From positions 1,922,001 to 1,986,000 of the forward strand of contig OZ254081.1 of assembly GCA_965267505.1 (NCBI GenBank): DNA of 64,000 nucleotides. Direction: 5' to 3'. Of this stretch, positions 42,476 to 52,166 are shown piece after piece. Position numbers and translations under genes: made by a program. Within the stretch, counting starts at the first letter, position 1. Each line of letters begins with the position of its first letter. Source of the stretch: JANQHS01 sp965267505 (GTDB lineage: Bacteria; Bacteroidota; Bacteroidia; Cytophagales; CCMP332). Under the pieces are notes generated by a model, which did no database searches, was not told the DNA's origin, and saw only the letters and a program-made list of their open reading frames with translations.

Positions 42476-44863
42476 TTAGAGCCCAAGGAAACTTTTCAGG
42501 GATACTTTTTGATTTGCCTCTTCATAGTATCCCGCACCATAACCGTAACCATACCCATACTTCGATCCAGATCCGGATGGCTGGCCATTGAAGATCACAG
42601 ACAGGTTTTTGATTTGGTTCTGATTGGTTAGGTTTTCAATCACTCTATGGAAACTCTTCTTTGTGAATTGAGCCCTTACCACATACAAAGGGATGTCCGA
42701 TTTTTTCATCAAAAGGACCCCATCAGTAACCAAGCCTACAGGGGGTGAGTCCATTATGATCAGGTCAAATTCCTCTTTCAGATTCTGTAATAATTGTTGA
42801 AAGGAATCGAGAAGGATAAGCTCTGATGGATTTGGGGGAATAGGACCTGAAGGGATATAAAAAAGATTCTCAAGATCAGTTGTTTTTAAGCAATCCTGGA
42901 AGCTGTTTCTTCCAATGAGAATATTGCTCATTCCCTTTTCATTGGTACCACCGAAAGCGTGATGGACCTTAGGCTTTCTCATATCAAGGTCCAGGATCAC
43001 TACCTTTTTATTGGAAAGGGAAATGATCCCTCCAAGATTAACAGCTACAAAGGTTTTTCCTTCCCCGGAGACCGTGGAAGAAACCGAAAGCAGTTTGGTT
43101 TGTCCATTGGGAGAGATAAAATCAAGGTTGGTCCTAATCGTTCTAAAGGCTTCGGAAATCACCGATTTTGGATTCTCATGGATAATAAGTTGAGAATGGC
43201 CGTTTCCAAGTCTTTTCTTCTTAGGAACAATCCCCAGAATAGGTGTTTTAACAAGGTTTTCAAGCTCATCAACTGTTTCAAAGGTGTTGTGCGTAACAAA
43301 TCGGATGAAAACGAATATTAGGCTAAGGGCAAAAGCTCCCCCGATTCCTGATAAGTAGGCCAATCCAACATTTGGGCTAATTGGGAAACCCGGAAAGTTT
43401 GCAGGAGAAAGAACCTGAAATTCGGGAACGGTTCCAGCCTCAGAAATCCCGTATTCAGCTTTTTTATCCATCAAGAGAAGATAAAATTTCTCATTAAGGT
43501 CGTAGTACCTTTTTAGTCGGTTGTATTCTGTCCTTCTTTCAGGTAGAGATTCTAATTCCTTTTCCAGTTGCCTAGCTCTTTTCTGCTCATAAGCCATTTT
43601 ATCAAGAATCCGGTCTTTCTGTTCTTCTAACAATAAGTGGAGCCTGTCGACAGCAGAGTTGTATTGTTCCTGTTTTGATTGGTAGGCAAGAGTAGTCTCC
43701 TTTGATGAATACTTAATTTTCTGAAAATCGTGGTAGATAGTACTTAGCTCATCAGCAGCCCTTCTCAGGGCATCAGAAGGAAAAATGCCGAATTCTATGT
43801 AGTTATCCAGGGAATCGATATTGGCAAGCTTCTTTTCGAAGTTCTGGATCCACTTAAGTTCCATTCTACTTTTCTCAATTTCCTCATTCAATTCTTCTAT
43901 CTCAATAGAGATCTGGTCAACCTCCTGAAGGATGTCAGTGGTTTTGTGTTCTCTGATAAATGACTCGATCTCCTGTTCGGAATTACTAAGTAGACTGTCA
44001 GTCCTGGTAAGTTGGAGATTGAGGAAGTTAATGGTTTGTGAAGAGGCTTTATTCTTTAATGCCAGGGTCTCACTTAGGTAAACAGCATTAATAGTATTTA
44101 CGATTGCCCTTGCTTTGAATCTATTCGGATCGCGGAAAGAAATTTTGATGGTATTTGCATTGGGATTAAGGGTTTCGACAAGCAGGTTATTCTTTAGATA
44201 GGAAAGGAGCGCGTTTCTACTATTTAGAATGAAGTAGTATCCTTCAGAATTGAATTCATCCAGGTTAATGTCCTTTATACTGACCTTGAAATCGGCGTTA
44301 TCCCCCTTGATCCATTTTCCAAACTCAAAAGTTTGTTCCGTTCTGGCCCCATCCATTTCCAGCTCTAATTCAAAGTTCTTGCTGTCAATAATTTGGATAT
44401 AAATAGGAACATCCATTGGTGGGGACCTAAGATTTGATACTTCCACCTTAAACGGGGAATTCAAATACTTCTCTTCATCCTTGATCTTTCCTTTAGCATA
44501 ATAAGAGATAAGCAATTCGGGAAGACTGTCTATTACCAGGTTGTGAATCAGGTCAGATTTTATCAATTCAATTTCTCCACTCAAGCTATGAGAACTTCCC
44601 TGAGCTCTCGAATTTGTTTCCAGACCAAGGATTCCGGAATCCCTTTTTATGTCCAGCTTTAAAATGGAGGCCGATTCAAACATGGGAACTGCATAGCGCA
44701 GAAATGCCCAGGATCCAAGCACTCCAATTAAAAAGAAGACCAATATGAAAAGCCAGCTTTTTCGGGTAAGTTGCCAAAGCTTGGGAAAGTCAAAATCTCC
44801 CATCATTTGTCCGCCACCAAAGGAGCTTGGAATATCATTATGTTCTCCTTTGGGGGAAATCAT
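42476..44863 (-). CDS. Polysaccharide co-polymerase and BY-type tyrosine kinase (Wzc-like)
   Basis: Protein of 795 residues. The N-terminal Wzz domain is flanked by two transmembrane helices (about 36-56 and 500-525), with a long periplasmic coiled-coil between. The cytoplasmic kinase has Walker A SSTVSGEGKTFVAVNL, Walker A' VVILDLDMRKPKVH and Walker B DLIIMDSPP. The C-terminus is a tyrosine cluster (KYGYGYGYGAGYYEE, six Tyr), the autophosphorylation site opposed by CpsB. It couples polymer length control to export through Wza. It overlaps the wza gene by 4 bases. Confidence 0.94.
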   Translation of the reverse strand: MISPKGEHNDIPSSFGGGQMMGDFDFPKLWQLTRKSWLFILVFFLIGVLGSWAFLRYAVPMFESASILKLDIKRDSGILGLETNSRAQGSSHSLSGEIELIKSDLIHNLVIDSLPELLISYYAKGKIKDEEKYLNSPFKVEVSNLRSPPMDVPIYIQIIDSKNFELELEMDGARTEQTFEFGKWIKGDNADFKVSIKDINLDEFNSEGYYFILNSRNALLSYLKNNLLVETLNPNANTIKISFRDPNRFKARAIVNTINAVYLSETLALKNKASSQTINFLNLQLTRTDSLLSNSEQEIESFIREHKTTDILQEVDQISIEIEELNEEIEKSRMELKWIQNFEKKLANIDSLDNYIEFGIFPSDALRRAADELSTIYHDFQKIKYSSKETTLAYQSKQEQYNSAVDRLHLLLEEQKDRILDKMAYEQKRARQLEKELESLPERRTEYNRLKRYYDLNEKFYLLLMDKKAEYGISEAGTVPEFQVLSPANFPGFPISPNVGLAYLSGIGGAFALSLIFVFIRFVTHNTFETVDELENLVKTPILGIVPKKKRLGNGHSQLIIHENPKSVISEAFRTIRTNLDFISPNGQTKLLSVSSTVSGEGKTFVAVNLGGIISLSNKKVVILDLDMRKPKVHHAFGGTNEKGMSNILIGRNSFQDCLKTTDLENLFYIPSGPIPPNPSELILLDSFQQLLQNLKEEFDLIIMDSPPVGLVTDGVLLMKKSDIPLYVVRAQFTKKSFHRVIENLTNQNQIKNLSVIFNGQPSGSGSKYGYGYGYGAGYYEEANQKVSLKSFLGL

Positions 44864-45645
44864 AGATTTATTATTACTAGGGTTATTGCTAACAAGCTTG
44901 TTGCAAAGGACAAGATCGGGGCTACATCACGGATGGCTTCGTTTGCAACTCTTCTAACAGGTTCAATGTAAATAATATCATTAGCCTTTACCAGCCCACT
45001 TGCCATTTGCATTCCCTGAACCGTACTTAGATCCATTACTTCCACATAGGGGTTGTCTAACGGTCCTCGAATTAACCTGATGTCTGAAACCTTTGTGTCA
45101 TCGTTCAATCCACCGGCAAGGGCAAGAACCTCCAAAACCGTCATCGATTCGTTGTTTAATGGTACTACTTTGGCGGTTTGTCCAACAAAAACGGAAACTC
45201 TTCTATTTGAAATTCCCGTTTTTACGAATGGCTTTTCGTAGAACTGCAAATATTGAATAGACAGAAGCGAATCTACTTCGCGCAAGGTATAGCCTTCAAG
45301 TTTTACTCTCCCAACCATGGGTAGGTTGGCTTTACCGTCAATGTCGATAAGATATTCAATGGGTTCCCTGGTTTGTTGGTTCTGATTTATGTTCCCGCTG
45401 AGTTCTCTTTGCATTTGAAGGTTCGGATCGATCAAAGCTTCTCCACCGTTAGTTTCCACAACCAGCGTTATTTTATCATTGATCTTTAGAACATAGTTCT
45501 TTTCAGCTTTTTGCATTTCTTCTGCAACGGCTGGATCATTCTGGAAGTCCTCCACCTGCAACATAATATTTGACCTGTAAGTCTTACAGGACCATGCAAA
45601 ACATAGCAATAAGGGAAGAAAGTATGGTGTCAGGTTTACTTTCAT
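44860..45645 (-). CDS. Wza-like polysaccharide export lipoprotein
   Basis: Protein of 261 residues with a lipoprotein signal (lipobox AWSC, Cys at about residue 20). The polysaccharide-export domain starts near YVLKINDKITLVVE and is followed by a SLBB/soluble-ligand-binding domain (RRVSVFVGQTAKVVPLNN, TVLEVLALAGGLNDD). A hydrophobic C-terminal helix (last 20 residues) is present. Wza forms the outer-membrane channel for capsule or exopolysaccharide with Wzc. The start overlaps rfbC by 4 bases. Confidence 0.9.
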   Translation of the reverse strand: MKVNLTPYFLPLLLCFAWSCKTYRSNIMLQVEDFQNDPAVAEEMQKAEKNYVLKINDKITLVVETNGGEALIDPNLQMQRELSGNINQNQQTREPIEYLIDIDGKANLPMVGRVKLEGYTLREVDSLLSIQYLQFYEKPFVKTGISNRRVSVFVGQTAKVVPLNNESMTVLEVLALAGGLNDDTKVSDIRLIRGPLDNPYVEVMDLSTVQGMQMASGLVKANDIIYIEPVRRVANEAIRDVAPILSFATSLLAITLVIINL

Positions 45646-46184
45646 TGAAATAAGCTGTTAAATTCAGCAAAAACGGGCAGAATCGCATCTTTTTCTGAGA
45701 TCATAGGATCTGATATTCCCCAGTCAATCCCTATTTGAGAGTCATTCCAGAAGATACCGGCTTCTGATCCCTGGTTATAGAAATTAGTGCATTTATAAGA
45801 TAAGTTACTGTCTTCAATGGCAAGAAAACCATGGGCAAATCCCGCGGGGATAAACACCATGTTCCCTTTTTCACCATCCAATAAGAACTTTTCATACTTC
45901 CCATAGCTTGGTGAGTTCAATCTGATATCCACTGCCACGTCCAACACTTTTCCCCTTGGCACAAAAACCAGCTTTCCTTGCTCATGAGGAGGATTTTGAA
46001 AATGAAGGCCTCGGAGCACTCCTTTATGGGAGAAGGAATGATTATCCTGAACGAAATTCAGGTTAAGTCCCATTTCTTCAAATCGATTCTGATTCCATCC
46101 CTCGAAAAATCTTCCTCGATTATCCGGGAAAATTCTTGGTTGAATCTCAATGATACCTTTTAGCTTGCCCTCCTTAATTTCCAT
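45642..46184 (-). CDS. rfbC: dTDP-4-dehydrorhamnose 3,5-epimerase
   Basis: Protein of 180 residues, the standard length. The cupin-fold epimerase motifs are seen: NRGRFFEGWN, FVQDNHSFSHKGVLRGLHFQ with the catalytic His and its neighbours, FIPAGFAHGFLA, and the tyrosine of YKCTNFY. It makes dTDP-4-keto-L-rhamnose, precursor of L-rhamnose. The companion genes rfbA, rfbB and rfbD are not in the window. It overlaps the glycosyltransferase gene by 11 bases. Confidence 0.93.
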   Translation of the reverse strand: MEIKEGKLKGIIEIQPRIFPDNRGRFFEGWNQNRFEEMGLNLNFVQDNHSFSHKGVLRGLHFQNPPHEQGKLVFVPRGKVLDVAVDIRLNSPSYGKYEKFLLDGEKGNMVFIPAGFAHGFLAIEDSNLSYKCTNFYNQGSEAGIFWNDSQIGIDWGISDPMISEKDAILPVFAEFNSLFQ

Positions 46185-47283
46185 TGCTGTTTAAGCTTTG
46201 AATCGCCTGATCATATTTTTTTATTACCAACTCTTTTGAAAACTCCCTGGCAACCAATGACCTTCCCTCTTTTCCCATTTGATAGATATTCTCCTTGGTT
46301 AAGTTCATGAGTTCTGTCATTTTTTCTGCTAGGTCTCTGCCATCCATTGGGCTGCAAAGGAAACCATTTACGCCGTTTTTTACCACATCCCGACAACCTG
46401 GCACATCGGTAGTAATTAGGGGCAATTCCATTGCTGCTCCTTCTAGCAAACTCTTCGGAAGCCCTTCCCTGTAGCTAGGAAGAACGATGCAATCAGCCAT
46501 GGAGTACGCCTGCTTTGGGTCTTCGTAGAAGCCCAAATATTCCACGCCAGACTTAATAGCGAGTCCATCAAGTTCCTTTTCCTTAGGCCCCAAACTGGAT
46601 TCATCTTCTATTTTTCCTGCTAGTAAAAATCTGGAGTTTTTTTCTTTTAACAGACTTGCGGCCTCAAAGTATTCCCTTATTCCCTTGTCATAAATAATTC
46701 TTGAAGGCATCAAAAAGGTAAATGGACCATCTGAGGATCTTTCTTTGGGCTTGAACTTATCCAGGTCTATCCCGGACCCCTTGATCCTGGTTCCTTGACC
46801 ATTTTTGATTAGACCCAGGTCTTCAAAAAGTTCCAGGTCTTCCTGGTTTTGGAAGAAGGTCGTTGAAAAATTCCTGGTTGACCTTTTATATAATTTTTGA
46901 GCAGCAAGGGAGCTTAGATTCTTCCTGATAAATGTTGTTCCCAATCCTGAAATGTTGGCAATAATGGGAACCTTGTGAGTAGGATAAAACAGCCCGGAAT
47001 AAACATTTGGCTTGATGGTATAACTAAGAAGAACATCGATCTTTTCTTTCTTTAAGATCTTACTCAGTCGCCAACCAAAAAGAAGATCCTTGATCGGATT
47101 AGAACCCTTTGCCTCTAACTTAACGGGGTGAAAATGGCAACCCATTTCGATCAATTTGAAAGAAAAATCATCCCGGGGTGCTATGCAATGCACGTCATAG
47201 CCTTTTTCAAGAAAATGATCGATCAATATCTTTCTGAAATTGAAAATGTTCCAGGATGTATTGATGCAGAATGCGACTCTCAC
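46174..47283 (-). CDS. GT4-family glycosyltransferase
   Basis: Protein of 369 residues from a GTG at 47283. The GT-B fold is apparent: an N-terminal acceptor domain beginning VAFCINTSWNIFNFRKILI, and a C-terminal donor domain with FLMPSRIIYDKGIREYFEAA, the ADCIVLPSYREGLPKSLLEGAAMELP loop carrying the E-x7-E motif, and ITTDVPGCRDVV. It would add a sugar to a lipid-linked polysaccharide intermediate. It is the first gene of the capsule unit; donor and acceptor are unknown. Confidence 0.92.
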   Translation of the reverse strand: MRVAFCINTSWNIFNFRKILIDHFLEKGYDVHCIAPRDDFSFKLIEMGCHFHPVKLEAKGSNPIKDLLFGWRLSKILKKEKIDVLLSYTIKPNVYSGLFYPTHKVPIIANISGLGTTFIRKNLSSLAAQKLYKRSTRNFSTTFFQNQEDLELFEDLGLIKNGQGTRIKGSGIDLDKFKPKERSSDGPFTFLMPSRIIYDKGIREYFEAASLLKEKNSRFLLAGKIEDESSLGPKEKELDGLAIKSGVEYLGFYEDPKQAYSMADCIVLPSYREGLPKSLLEGAAMELPLITTDVPGCRDVVKNGVNGFLCSPMDGRDLAEKMTELMNLTKENIYQMGKEGRSLVAREFSKELVIKKYDQAIQSLNSNGN

Positions 47284-47335
47284 CGAATAATCTTATAAAT
47301 TGAGTTCAAAGTTCTAAACAAATGACACCTAACCA

Positions 47336-49117
47336 ATGAACATTGCATCATTTCCTTCCCCTTTTAAAATTTTTAGCCTGATCATCCTTTCCCAGAGCTT
47401 AAATGCTCAGATGTATTTTGAAACCAAGTTTAAAACCCCTTTTGAAAAATCCGGAGGAATCAGGACAGCAACTTATGAGGAGATCATATATCATTATAAA
47501 ACCCTTGATGAGACTTATGATCAGGCCAAGCTGATCTCTTTAGGACCAAGCGACGCGGGAGACCCCTTACATCTTTTTTTGGTCTCGCAGGACATGGTAT
47601 TTGACGCAAGACATCCTTCCAGAAGGAAGAAGACCGTTGTCATGATCATGAACGGAATCCATAGTGGAGAGTCCGATGGCATCGATGCGAGTATGATGTA
47701 CTTCGATGTGATCCTGAAAGCTCAAGCGGAGCGCAAAGAATTCAAAGACCTGATCTTTTTGGTGATCCCTGTATACAACGTAGGTGGAGCAAAGAATCAA
47801 GCTCCATTCAGGAGAGCCAATCAAAGTGGACCGGAGAATCTTGGATCAAGGGGCAATGCAAAGAATCTTGATCTAAACAGAGATTTCATTAAGGCTGATT
47901 CCAGAAATACTTTGTTGTTCCAAAAGGCATTTAATGATTGGAAACCTGAGTTATTTCTTGATATACATGTCAGTAATGGAGCTGATTACTCTTACACCAA
48001 TACTCTTCTGAGTACTACTGCGGACAAACTGAGTAAGGGTCAATCGGAGCTTCTAACAGAGAAGTTGGAGCCCTATCTTTTTTCGAAAATGAAGAAGGCC
48101 GGGTACGAAATGACTCCTTATGTAAATGTTTTTAATGCGGATCCAAAGGATGGCTATTCTTTCTTTTTTGATAGCCCACGGTATAGTACTGGATTCGCTG
48201 CTTTACACCATACCATTGGCTTTATGTTGGAAAATCATATGCTCAAACCCTATAAGGATAGAGTTTACTCAACGTTTGAGTTTCTTCTTGATTTTGGAAC
48301 TATGGCATTGAAATATGCTGATGACCTTAAAGAAAAAAGAGAAGAGGCTCTAAGCCATTATAGTCAAAATGAGTATCTCCCGATTCGCTGGAAACTAGAT
48401 GAGAACAGAAAGCAAAAACAAAAATTTAAAGGATATGAGAGGGTTCCGAAGATCAGTTCTGTTACTGCGGACACCATTTGGACATTTGACAGAGAGAAGC
48501 CCTATACTGAGGAAATAGATGTTTGGAAAAATTTCAATGTCCTTGACTCAGTAAAAAAACCCTACGCTTATATCATTCCATATGCCTATGAAAATATAGT
48601 TCAAAAGTTAAAGGCGAATAAGATCATGGTTGAGAATCTAGGGCCGGATAAAAAATTTCAGACCAAATCGATGAGCATCAAGGATCTTGAAAGCTCCAGG
48701 AGGTTGAATGGTGGTCATTACATTCATCAAAGCTTTGATATAGACTATGAAGATTTTGAGTATAAGTCTGGACCCAGGGATTTTCTGGTAAGGACAGATC
48801 AGGAAGGAATAAGATTTATCATCGAAACGCTTGAGCCCAAGGCCCACGACTCATACTTCCGATGGAATTTCTTTGATGGCGTTCTGCAGGGTCATGAGTG
48901 GTTCAGTACTTATGTTTTTGATGATTATGCCTCATCTCTTTTGGAAAAGAACCCTGAATTAAGAAAGGAATTTAAAAAGCGGAAAAAAGAAGAACCTGAT
49001 TTTGCGAAAAGTCAATTCGCTCAATATTATTTCTTGTTCAACAAAAGCCCTTACAGAGAACCCGAACTCAATCGCTATCCCATTTATAGAATCGAGGCCG
49101 AATCAGATCTCAATTGA
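47336..49117 (+). CDS. M14-family zinc metallocarboxypeptidase-like protein
   Basis: Protein of 593 residues with a signal peptide (about 1-24, ending LNAQ). The M14 zinc site is visible as NGIHSGESDGIDA (HxxE) and FLDIHVSNGADYSYT (third ligand His); LDLNRDFIKADS supplies the Asn-Arg pair that binds the substrate carboxylate. A long C-terminal extension (about 330 onward) has beta-rich character. The protein is probably periplasmic or secreted. Its stop abuts the convergent EamA stop (TGATCA). A five-codon ATG frame ends over its start codon. Confidence 0.88.
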   Translation: MNIASFPSPFKIFSLIILSQSLNAQMYFETKFKTPFEKSGGIRTATYEEIIYHYKTLDETYDQAKLISLGPSDAGDPLHLFLVSQDMVFDARHPSRRKKTVVMIMNGIHSGESDGIDASMMYFDVILKAQAERKEFKDLIFLVIPVYNVGGAKNQAPFRRANQSGPENLGSRGNAKNLDLNRDFIKADSRNTLLFQKAFNDWKPELFLDIHVSNGADYSYTNTLLSTTADKLSKGQSELLTEKLEPYLFSKMKKAGYEMTPYVNVFNADPKDGYSFFFDSPRYSTGFAALHHTIGFMLENHMLKPYKDRVYSTFEFLLDFGTMALKYADDLKEKREEALSHYSQNEYLPIRWKLDENRKQKQKFKGYERVPKISSVTADTIWTFDREKPYTEEIDVWKNFNVLDSVKKPYAYIIPYAYENIVQKLKANKIMVENLGPDKKFQTKSMSIKDLESSRRLNGGHYIHQSFDIDYEDFEYKSGPRDFLVRTDQEGIRFIIETLEPKAHDSYFRWNFFDGVLQGHEWFSTYVFDDYASSLLEKNPELRKEFKKRKKEEPDFAKSQFAQYYFLFNKSPYREPELNRYPIYRIEAESDLN

Positions 49118-50005
49118 TCACTTCTTACTGATGAAGTAAACTCCTAAAAGGATCATAGCCATAGAAAGGATGTAGATCAAATACAATCCTTCTCCATCTG
49201 CAATTCCCCAAATGAGAGCTACAATTGGGATCAGGTAGGTCACCGAACTCCCAAAAATTGGATTTGACATCTTGAGTAGGCGATAAAACATCACCAATGC
49301 CAAGGCTGTAGAAAGGACCCCAAGGAATAATATGGCCCAAAGAGATGAATAGGATTCTGGATTCTCGATCAGGATCTCAGGTACTCCAAGGTAAAAACAT
49401 AGAAAAAGTCCAACCGGGCCTACGGTTAAAAGGCTGACTGATGAGGTCACTTTTGAAGGAAGATCCTTAAAAAAGTGGTTTACAATATTGACGCTGGTTC
49501 CGTAGCAAATAGTAGCCAGAACAACCAATAGAGCGTAAACATTGAATCCTCCAAGTTGTCCATCGCTTCTCATAAAGATCAGTAATCCACAGCCGATCAA
49601 CCCAATGAGGATCCCCCAGATCCTATTTCTTTGAAATCCCTGATTAAAGAAGAACCCACCTACCAAGAGAGCAAATACTGGGGTAAGTCCATTCAGTATT
49701 CCAGCCATTGAACTTGGGATCTCCGATTGAGCTGAAGCAAAAAGGAAGGCAGGGATCAAACTCCCAAGAGCCCCAATGCTCACCAGGGGAAGCCACTGTT
49801 CCTTTTTTATCATTTTGAGATTTGGAATCGAGATTGGGCTTAAAACCAGGGCCGCAGCAAATATTCTGATTGCCGATACCTGCGCAGGGCTAAAGTGATT
49901 CAAGCCATACTTAATCATAATGAAGGAAGACCCCCAGATAATTGCGAGGAGCACCAATAAGAACCAGGCTTGAAATCCAATTTGTTGGCCCTGATCCTTA
50001 GCCAA
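49118..50005 (-). CDS. EamA-family membrane transporter (DMT superfamily)
   Basis: Protein of 295 residues with ten predicted transmembrane helices in two homologous EamA halves. The opening WGSSFIMIKYGLNHFSPAQVSAIRIF and second-half ALALVMFYRLLKMSNPIFGSSVTYLIPIVALIWGI are typical. Drug/metabolite transporters usually export small metabolites or amino acids; the substrate is unknown. The start is a TTG at 50005, overlapping the dusB stop by 8 bases. Confidence 0.9.
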   Translation of the reverse strand: MAKDQGQQIGFQAWFLLVLLAIIWGSSFIMIKYGLNHFSPAQVSAIRIFAAALVLSPISIPNLKMIKKEQWLPLVSIGALGSLIPAFLFASAQSEIPSSMAGILNGLTPVFALLVGGFFFNQGFQRNRIWGILIGLIGCGLLIFMRSDGQLGGFNVYALLVVLATICYGTSVNIVNHFFKDLPSKVTSSVSLLTVGPVGLFLCFYLGVPEILIENPESYSSLWAILFLGVLSTALALVMFYRLLKMSNPIFGSSVTYLIPIVALIWGIADGEGLYLIYILSMAMILLGVYFISKK

Positions 50006-50993
50006 GAGCCAGCTCCTCCAGTTTAGAGAATTCTATGCTGTTAAGAATATCTCTTATTTCATTGGGGTCCAGCGATTCGACCAATTGCGTTCTGATGGGT
50101 TTGAAATTCGGAATTCCTCGAAAGTATTGACTATAATGCCTTCTCATTTCAAGAACTCCGAGTCTTGGGCCTTTCCATTCAATTGAAAAATCGAAATGCT
50201 TAAGACAAACCCTAACTCTTTCTTCTATGGAAGGACCTGGAATAATTTTACCTTCTCTTAGGTATGTCTTTATCTGATCAAAGATCCAAGGGTTACCGAT
50301 TGATGCCCTTCCGATCATTATCCCATCGACTCCGTATTCGTTTTTATACTCAAGTGCTTTCTCTGGTGAATCAATATCACCGTTTCCAAAAATCGGAATA
50401 TTGATTCTAGGATCATTTTTAACATCAGCAATATGACTCCAGTCAGCTACACCCTTATACATTTGCTTTCGGGTTCTTCCATGAATAGTCAATGCCTTGA
50501 TACCGGCATCCTGTAGGCGCATGGCAGAATCTCTGATGTTCAAGGTTTTGTCGTCCCAGCCCAATCGGGTTTTAACAGTTACCGGAAGGTTGCAATTCTT
50601 GATGATCTCCTCGGTCATTTTTTGCATTTTCGGAAGGTCAAGGAGAATTCCAGCTCCGGCTCCCTTGCAAGCCACTTTTTTTACCGGACATCCGTAATTG
50701 ATATCTATAAGGTCTGGGCCTGCTTGTTCAGCTACCATGGCGGCTTCCCTCATTGAATCGATCTTGTCACCGAAAATCTGAATCCCAATTGGCCTTTCGT
50801 ATTCGAAAATGTCGAGTTTCTGGACGCTTTTTGCAGCGTCTCTAATTAGTCCCTCAGAAGAAATGAACTCAGTATACATCATGTCAGCTCCAGCCTCCTT
50901 GCATACCGCTCTGAAAGGCGGATCACTTACATCCTCCATGGGCGCAAGTAATAATGGGAAGTCCCCCAGCTCTATGTTACCAATACGGACCAA
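49998..50993 (-). CDS. dusB: tRNA-dihydrouridine synthase (DusB type)
   Basis: Protein of 331 residues starting at a TTG (MVRIGNIELGDFPLLLAPMEDVSDPPF). The FMN-dependent TIM barrel shows APMEDVSDPPFRAVCKE, DINYGCPVKKVACKGAGAG with the catalytic cysteine, VKTRLGWDD, LTIHGRTRKQMYKG and GNGDIDSPEKAL. It reduces specific tRNA D-loop uridines to dihydrouridine. A TAAATTTG promoter box lies 16 bases upstream on the minus strand, in the divergent gap with the CPBP gene. Confidence 0.95.
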   Translation of the reverse strand: MVRIGNIELGDFPLLLAPMEDVSDPPFRAVCKEAGADMMYTEFISSEGLIRDAAKSVQKLDIFEYERPIGIQIFGDKIDSMREAAMVAEQAGPDLIDINYGCPVKKVACKGAGAGILLDLPKMQKMTEEIIKNCNLPVTVKTRLGWDDKTLNIRDSAMRLQDAGIKALTIHGRTRKQMYKGVADWSHIADVKNDPRINIPIFGNGDIDSPEKALEYKNEYGVDGIMIGRASIGNPWIFDQIKTYLREGKIIPGPSIEERVRVCLKHFDFSIEWKGPRLGVLEMRRHYSQYFRGIPNFKPIRTQLVESLDPNEIRDILNSIEFSKLEELALG

Positions 50994-51009
50994 ATCCTTT
51001 ATTTTGCCG

Positions 51010-51017
51010 CAAATTTA
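51010..51017 (-). promoter_or_regulatory. Bacteroidota -7 promoter box for dusB
   Basis: The minus strand reads TAAATTTG, matching TAnnTTTG, 16 bases before the TTG start at 50993. The box supports the TTG as the true start because no ATG lies between it and the conserved protein N-terminus. Confidence 0.55.
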
Positions 51018-51034
51018 CTTCTTTATCGTTCTAT

Positions 51035-51985
51035 ATGGAAGGTAATCCCTTATATCCACGCGGAACTTTATCAAAGATCTTGGTTTTTGTCGCCTTCCTG
51101 ATCGGTTCCATGTTCATTGGAAACTTTCTGGGAGTGGCTATCGCGCTTCCATTTACAGATTTTGAGTTGGAAAAGCTTATTTCTCTGATGAACAGCCCTG
51201 CTGAGAATCCCGAGTTTAGAAGCCTTCTTCTCGGAATGCAAGGTCTTATTGCCCTGATAACATTCGTAATAGCCCCATATTATTTTCTGAAATATTTTGA
51301 CCTTCCACTTTGGGATGAAATTCGGAAGCCTTCAAAGAATTCACTTCAGGTTTATTTGGGCATGGCCTTGATAGTAGTTGTATTTATGCCCTTTTCAGCA
51401 TCTTTTATAGAATTGTTCCAACCAGAGAATTGGCCTGATTCATTAAGGGGACTCGCTGAAAGTATGGAATCCATTGACAGCAGGTATGATGATATCGCTG
51501 GTTTCTTTGTTGATTTTGATAGTTATGGAGAATTTTTCCTTGCCATAATTGTGATGGCGGTTTTGCCTGCAATTGGAGAGGAGTTTGTCTTTAGAGGGGT
51601 CCTTCAGCCTTACCTGGTAAAGCTTTCTAAGAATTCAATGTTAGGAGTGTTAATCTGCTCTTTCATATTTGCGGCATTTCATATGCAGTTTTCCGGTTTT
51701 TTCCCAAGGTTCCTTCTTGGGGTGATTTTTGGTTTGATATTCCTTTGGACACGAAATATATGGCTGCCTGTTTTGGGCCATTTTCTTAATAATTTCATCA
51801 CTCTTCTAATGGCAGGGGCCTATCAATTCGGGCTTACAGAAGTTGATATGAACGAAGATGTGGAAATATCCCCACTGATAGCCTTGCTTTCTGTTATACT
51901 TGGGGTTATTCTTATGATCTGGATGCGAAAGGCTACTCTTCTTGAATTGAAAGAACCGGATGAAGGATTGGCAAGTGGCATATAA
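51035..51985 (+). CDS. CPBP-family intramembrane metalloprotease
   Basis: Protein of 316 residues from ATG 51035; an in-frame upstream ATG at 50954 overlaps dusB and adds no conserved sequence. Eight or so membrane helices are predicted. The glutamate-based active site is complete: EEFVFRG (Glu182, Glu183, Arg187), FAAFHMQFSG (His216) and LGHFLNN (His249, Asn253). CPBP/Abi proteins include Rce1-like proteases and bacteriocin-immunity proteins; the substrate here is unknown. It overlaps the DUF2007 gene by 26 bases. Confidence 0.9.
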   Translation: MEGNPLYPRGTLSKILVFVAFLIGSMFIGNFLGVAIALPFTDFELEKLISLMNSPAENPEFRSLLLGMQGLIALITFVIAPYYFLKYFDLPLWDEIRKPSKNSLQVYLGMALIVVVFMPFSASFIELFQPENWPDSLRGLAESMESIDSRYDDIAGFFVDFDSYGEFFLAIIVMAVLPAIGEEFVFRGVLQPYLVKLSKNSMLGVLICSFIFAAFHMQFSGFFPRFLLGVIFGLIFLWTRNIWLPVLGHFLNNFITLLMAGAYQFGLTEVDMNEDVEISPLIALLSVILGVILMIWMRKATLLELKEPDEGLASGI

Positions 51986-52166
51986 GACTACAGTCCGCCA
52001 CAGGGCGGAGATCGTTGTGGCAAAACTTGAAGAGTTTGAGATCAACGCCGTGATCGTTAATAAGAAAGATAGCAACTACCATTTTGGAACTTTTGAAGTT
52101 TATGTTCCTCAGGATTTGGTCCTGAAGGCTATCCAGTGCATTGAAAAGGAGGTTAAGTTTGAATAA
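51960..52166 (+). CDS. DUF2007-family small protein
   Basis: Protein of 68 residues with one alpha-beta ferredoxin-like unit: AYKTTVRHRAEIVVAKLEEFEINAVIVNKKD followed by a beta strand and VYVPQDLVLKAIQCIEKE. This is the DUF2007 (putative signal-transducing protein) pattern, whose function is unsettled. It starts inside the end of the CPBP gene and ends 8 bases inside cdsA, so the three are probably one transcription unit. Confidence 0.8.
   Translation: MKDWQVAYKTTVRHRAEIVVAKLEEFEINAVIVNKKDSNYHFGTFEVYVPQDLVLKAIQCIEKEVKFE
52146..52152 (+). promoter_or_regulatory. Strong Shine-Dalgarno that sets the cdsA start
   Basis: AAGGAGG lies six bases before a TTG at 52159. This is a near-perfect Shine-Dalgarno sequence, rare in this window. 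It indicates that cdsA begins at 52159 rather than at the earlier TTG at 52141, which lies upstream of the AAGGAGG. Confidence 0.65.
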
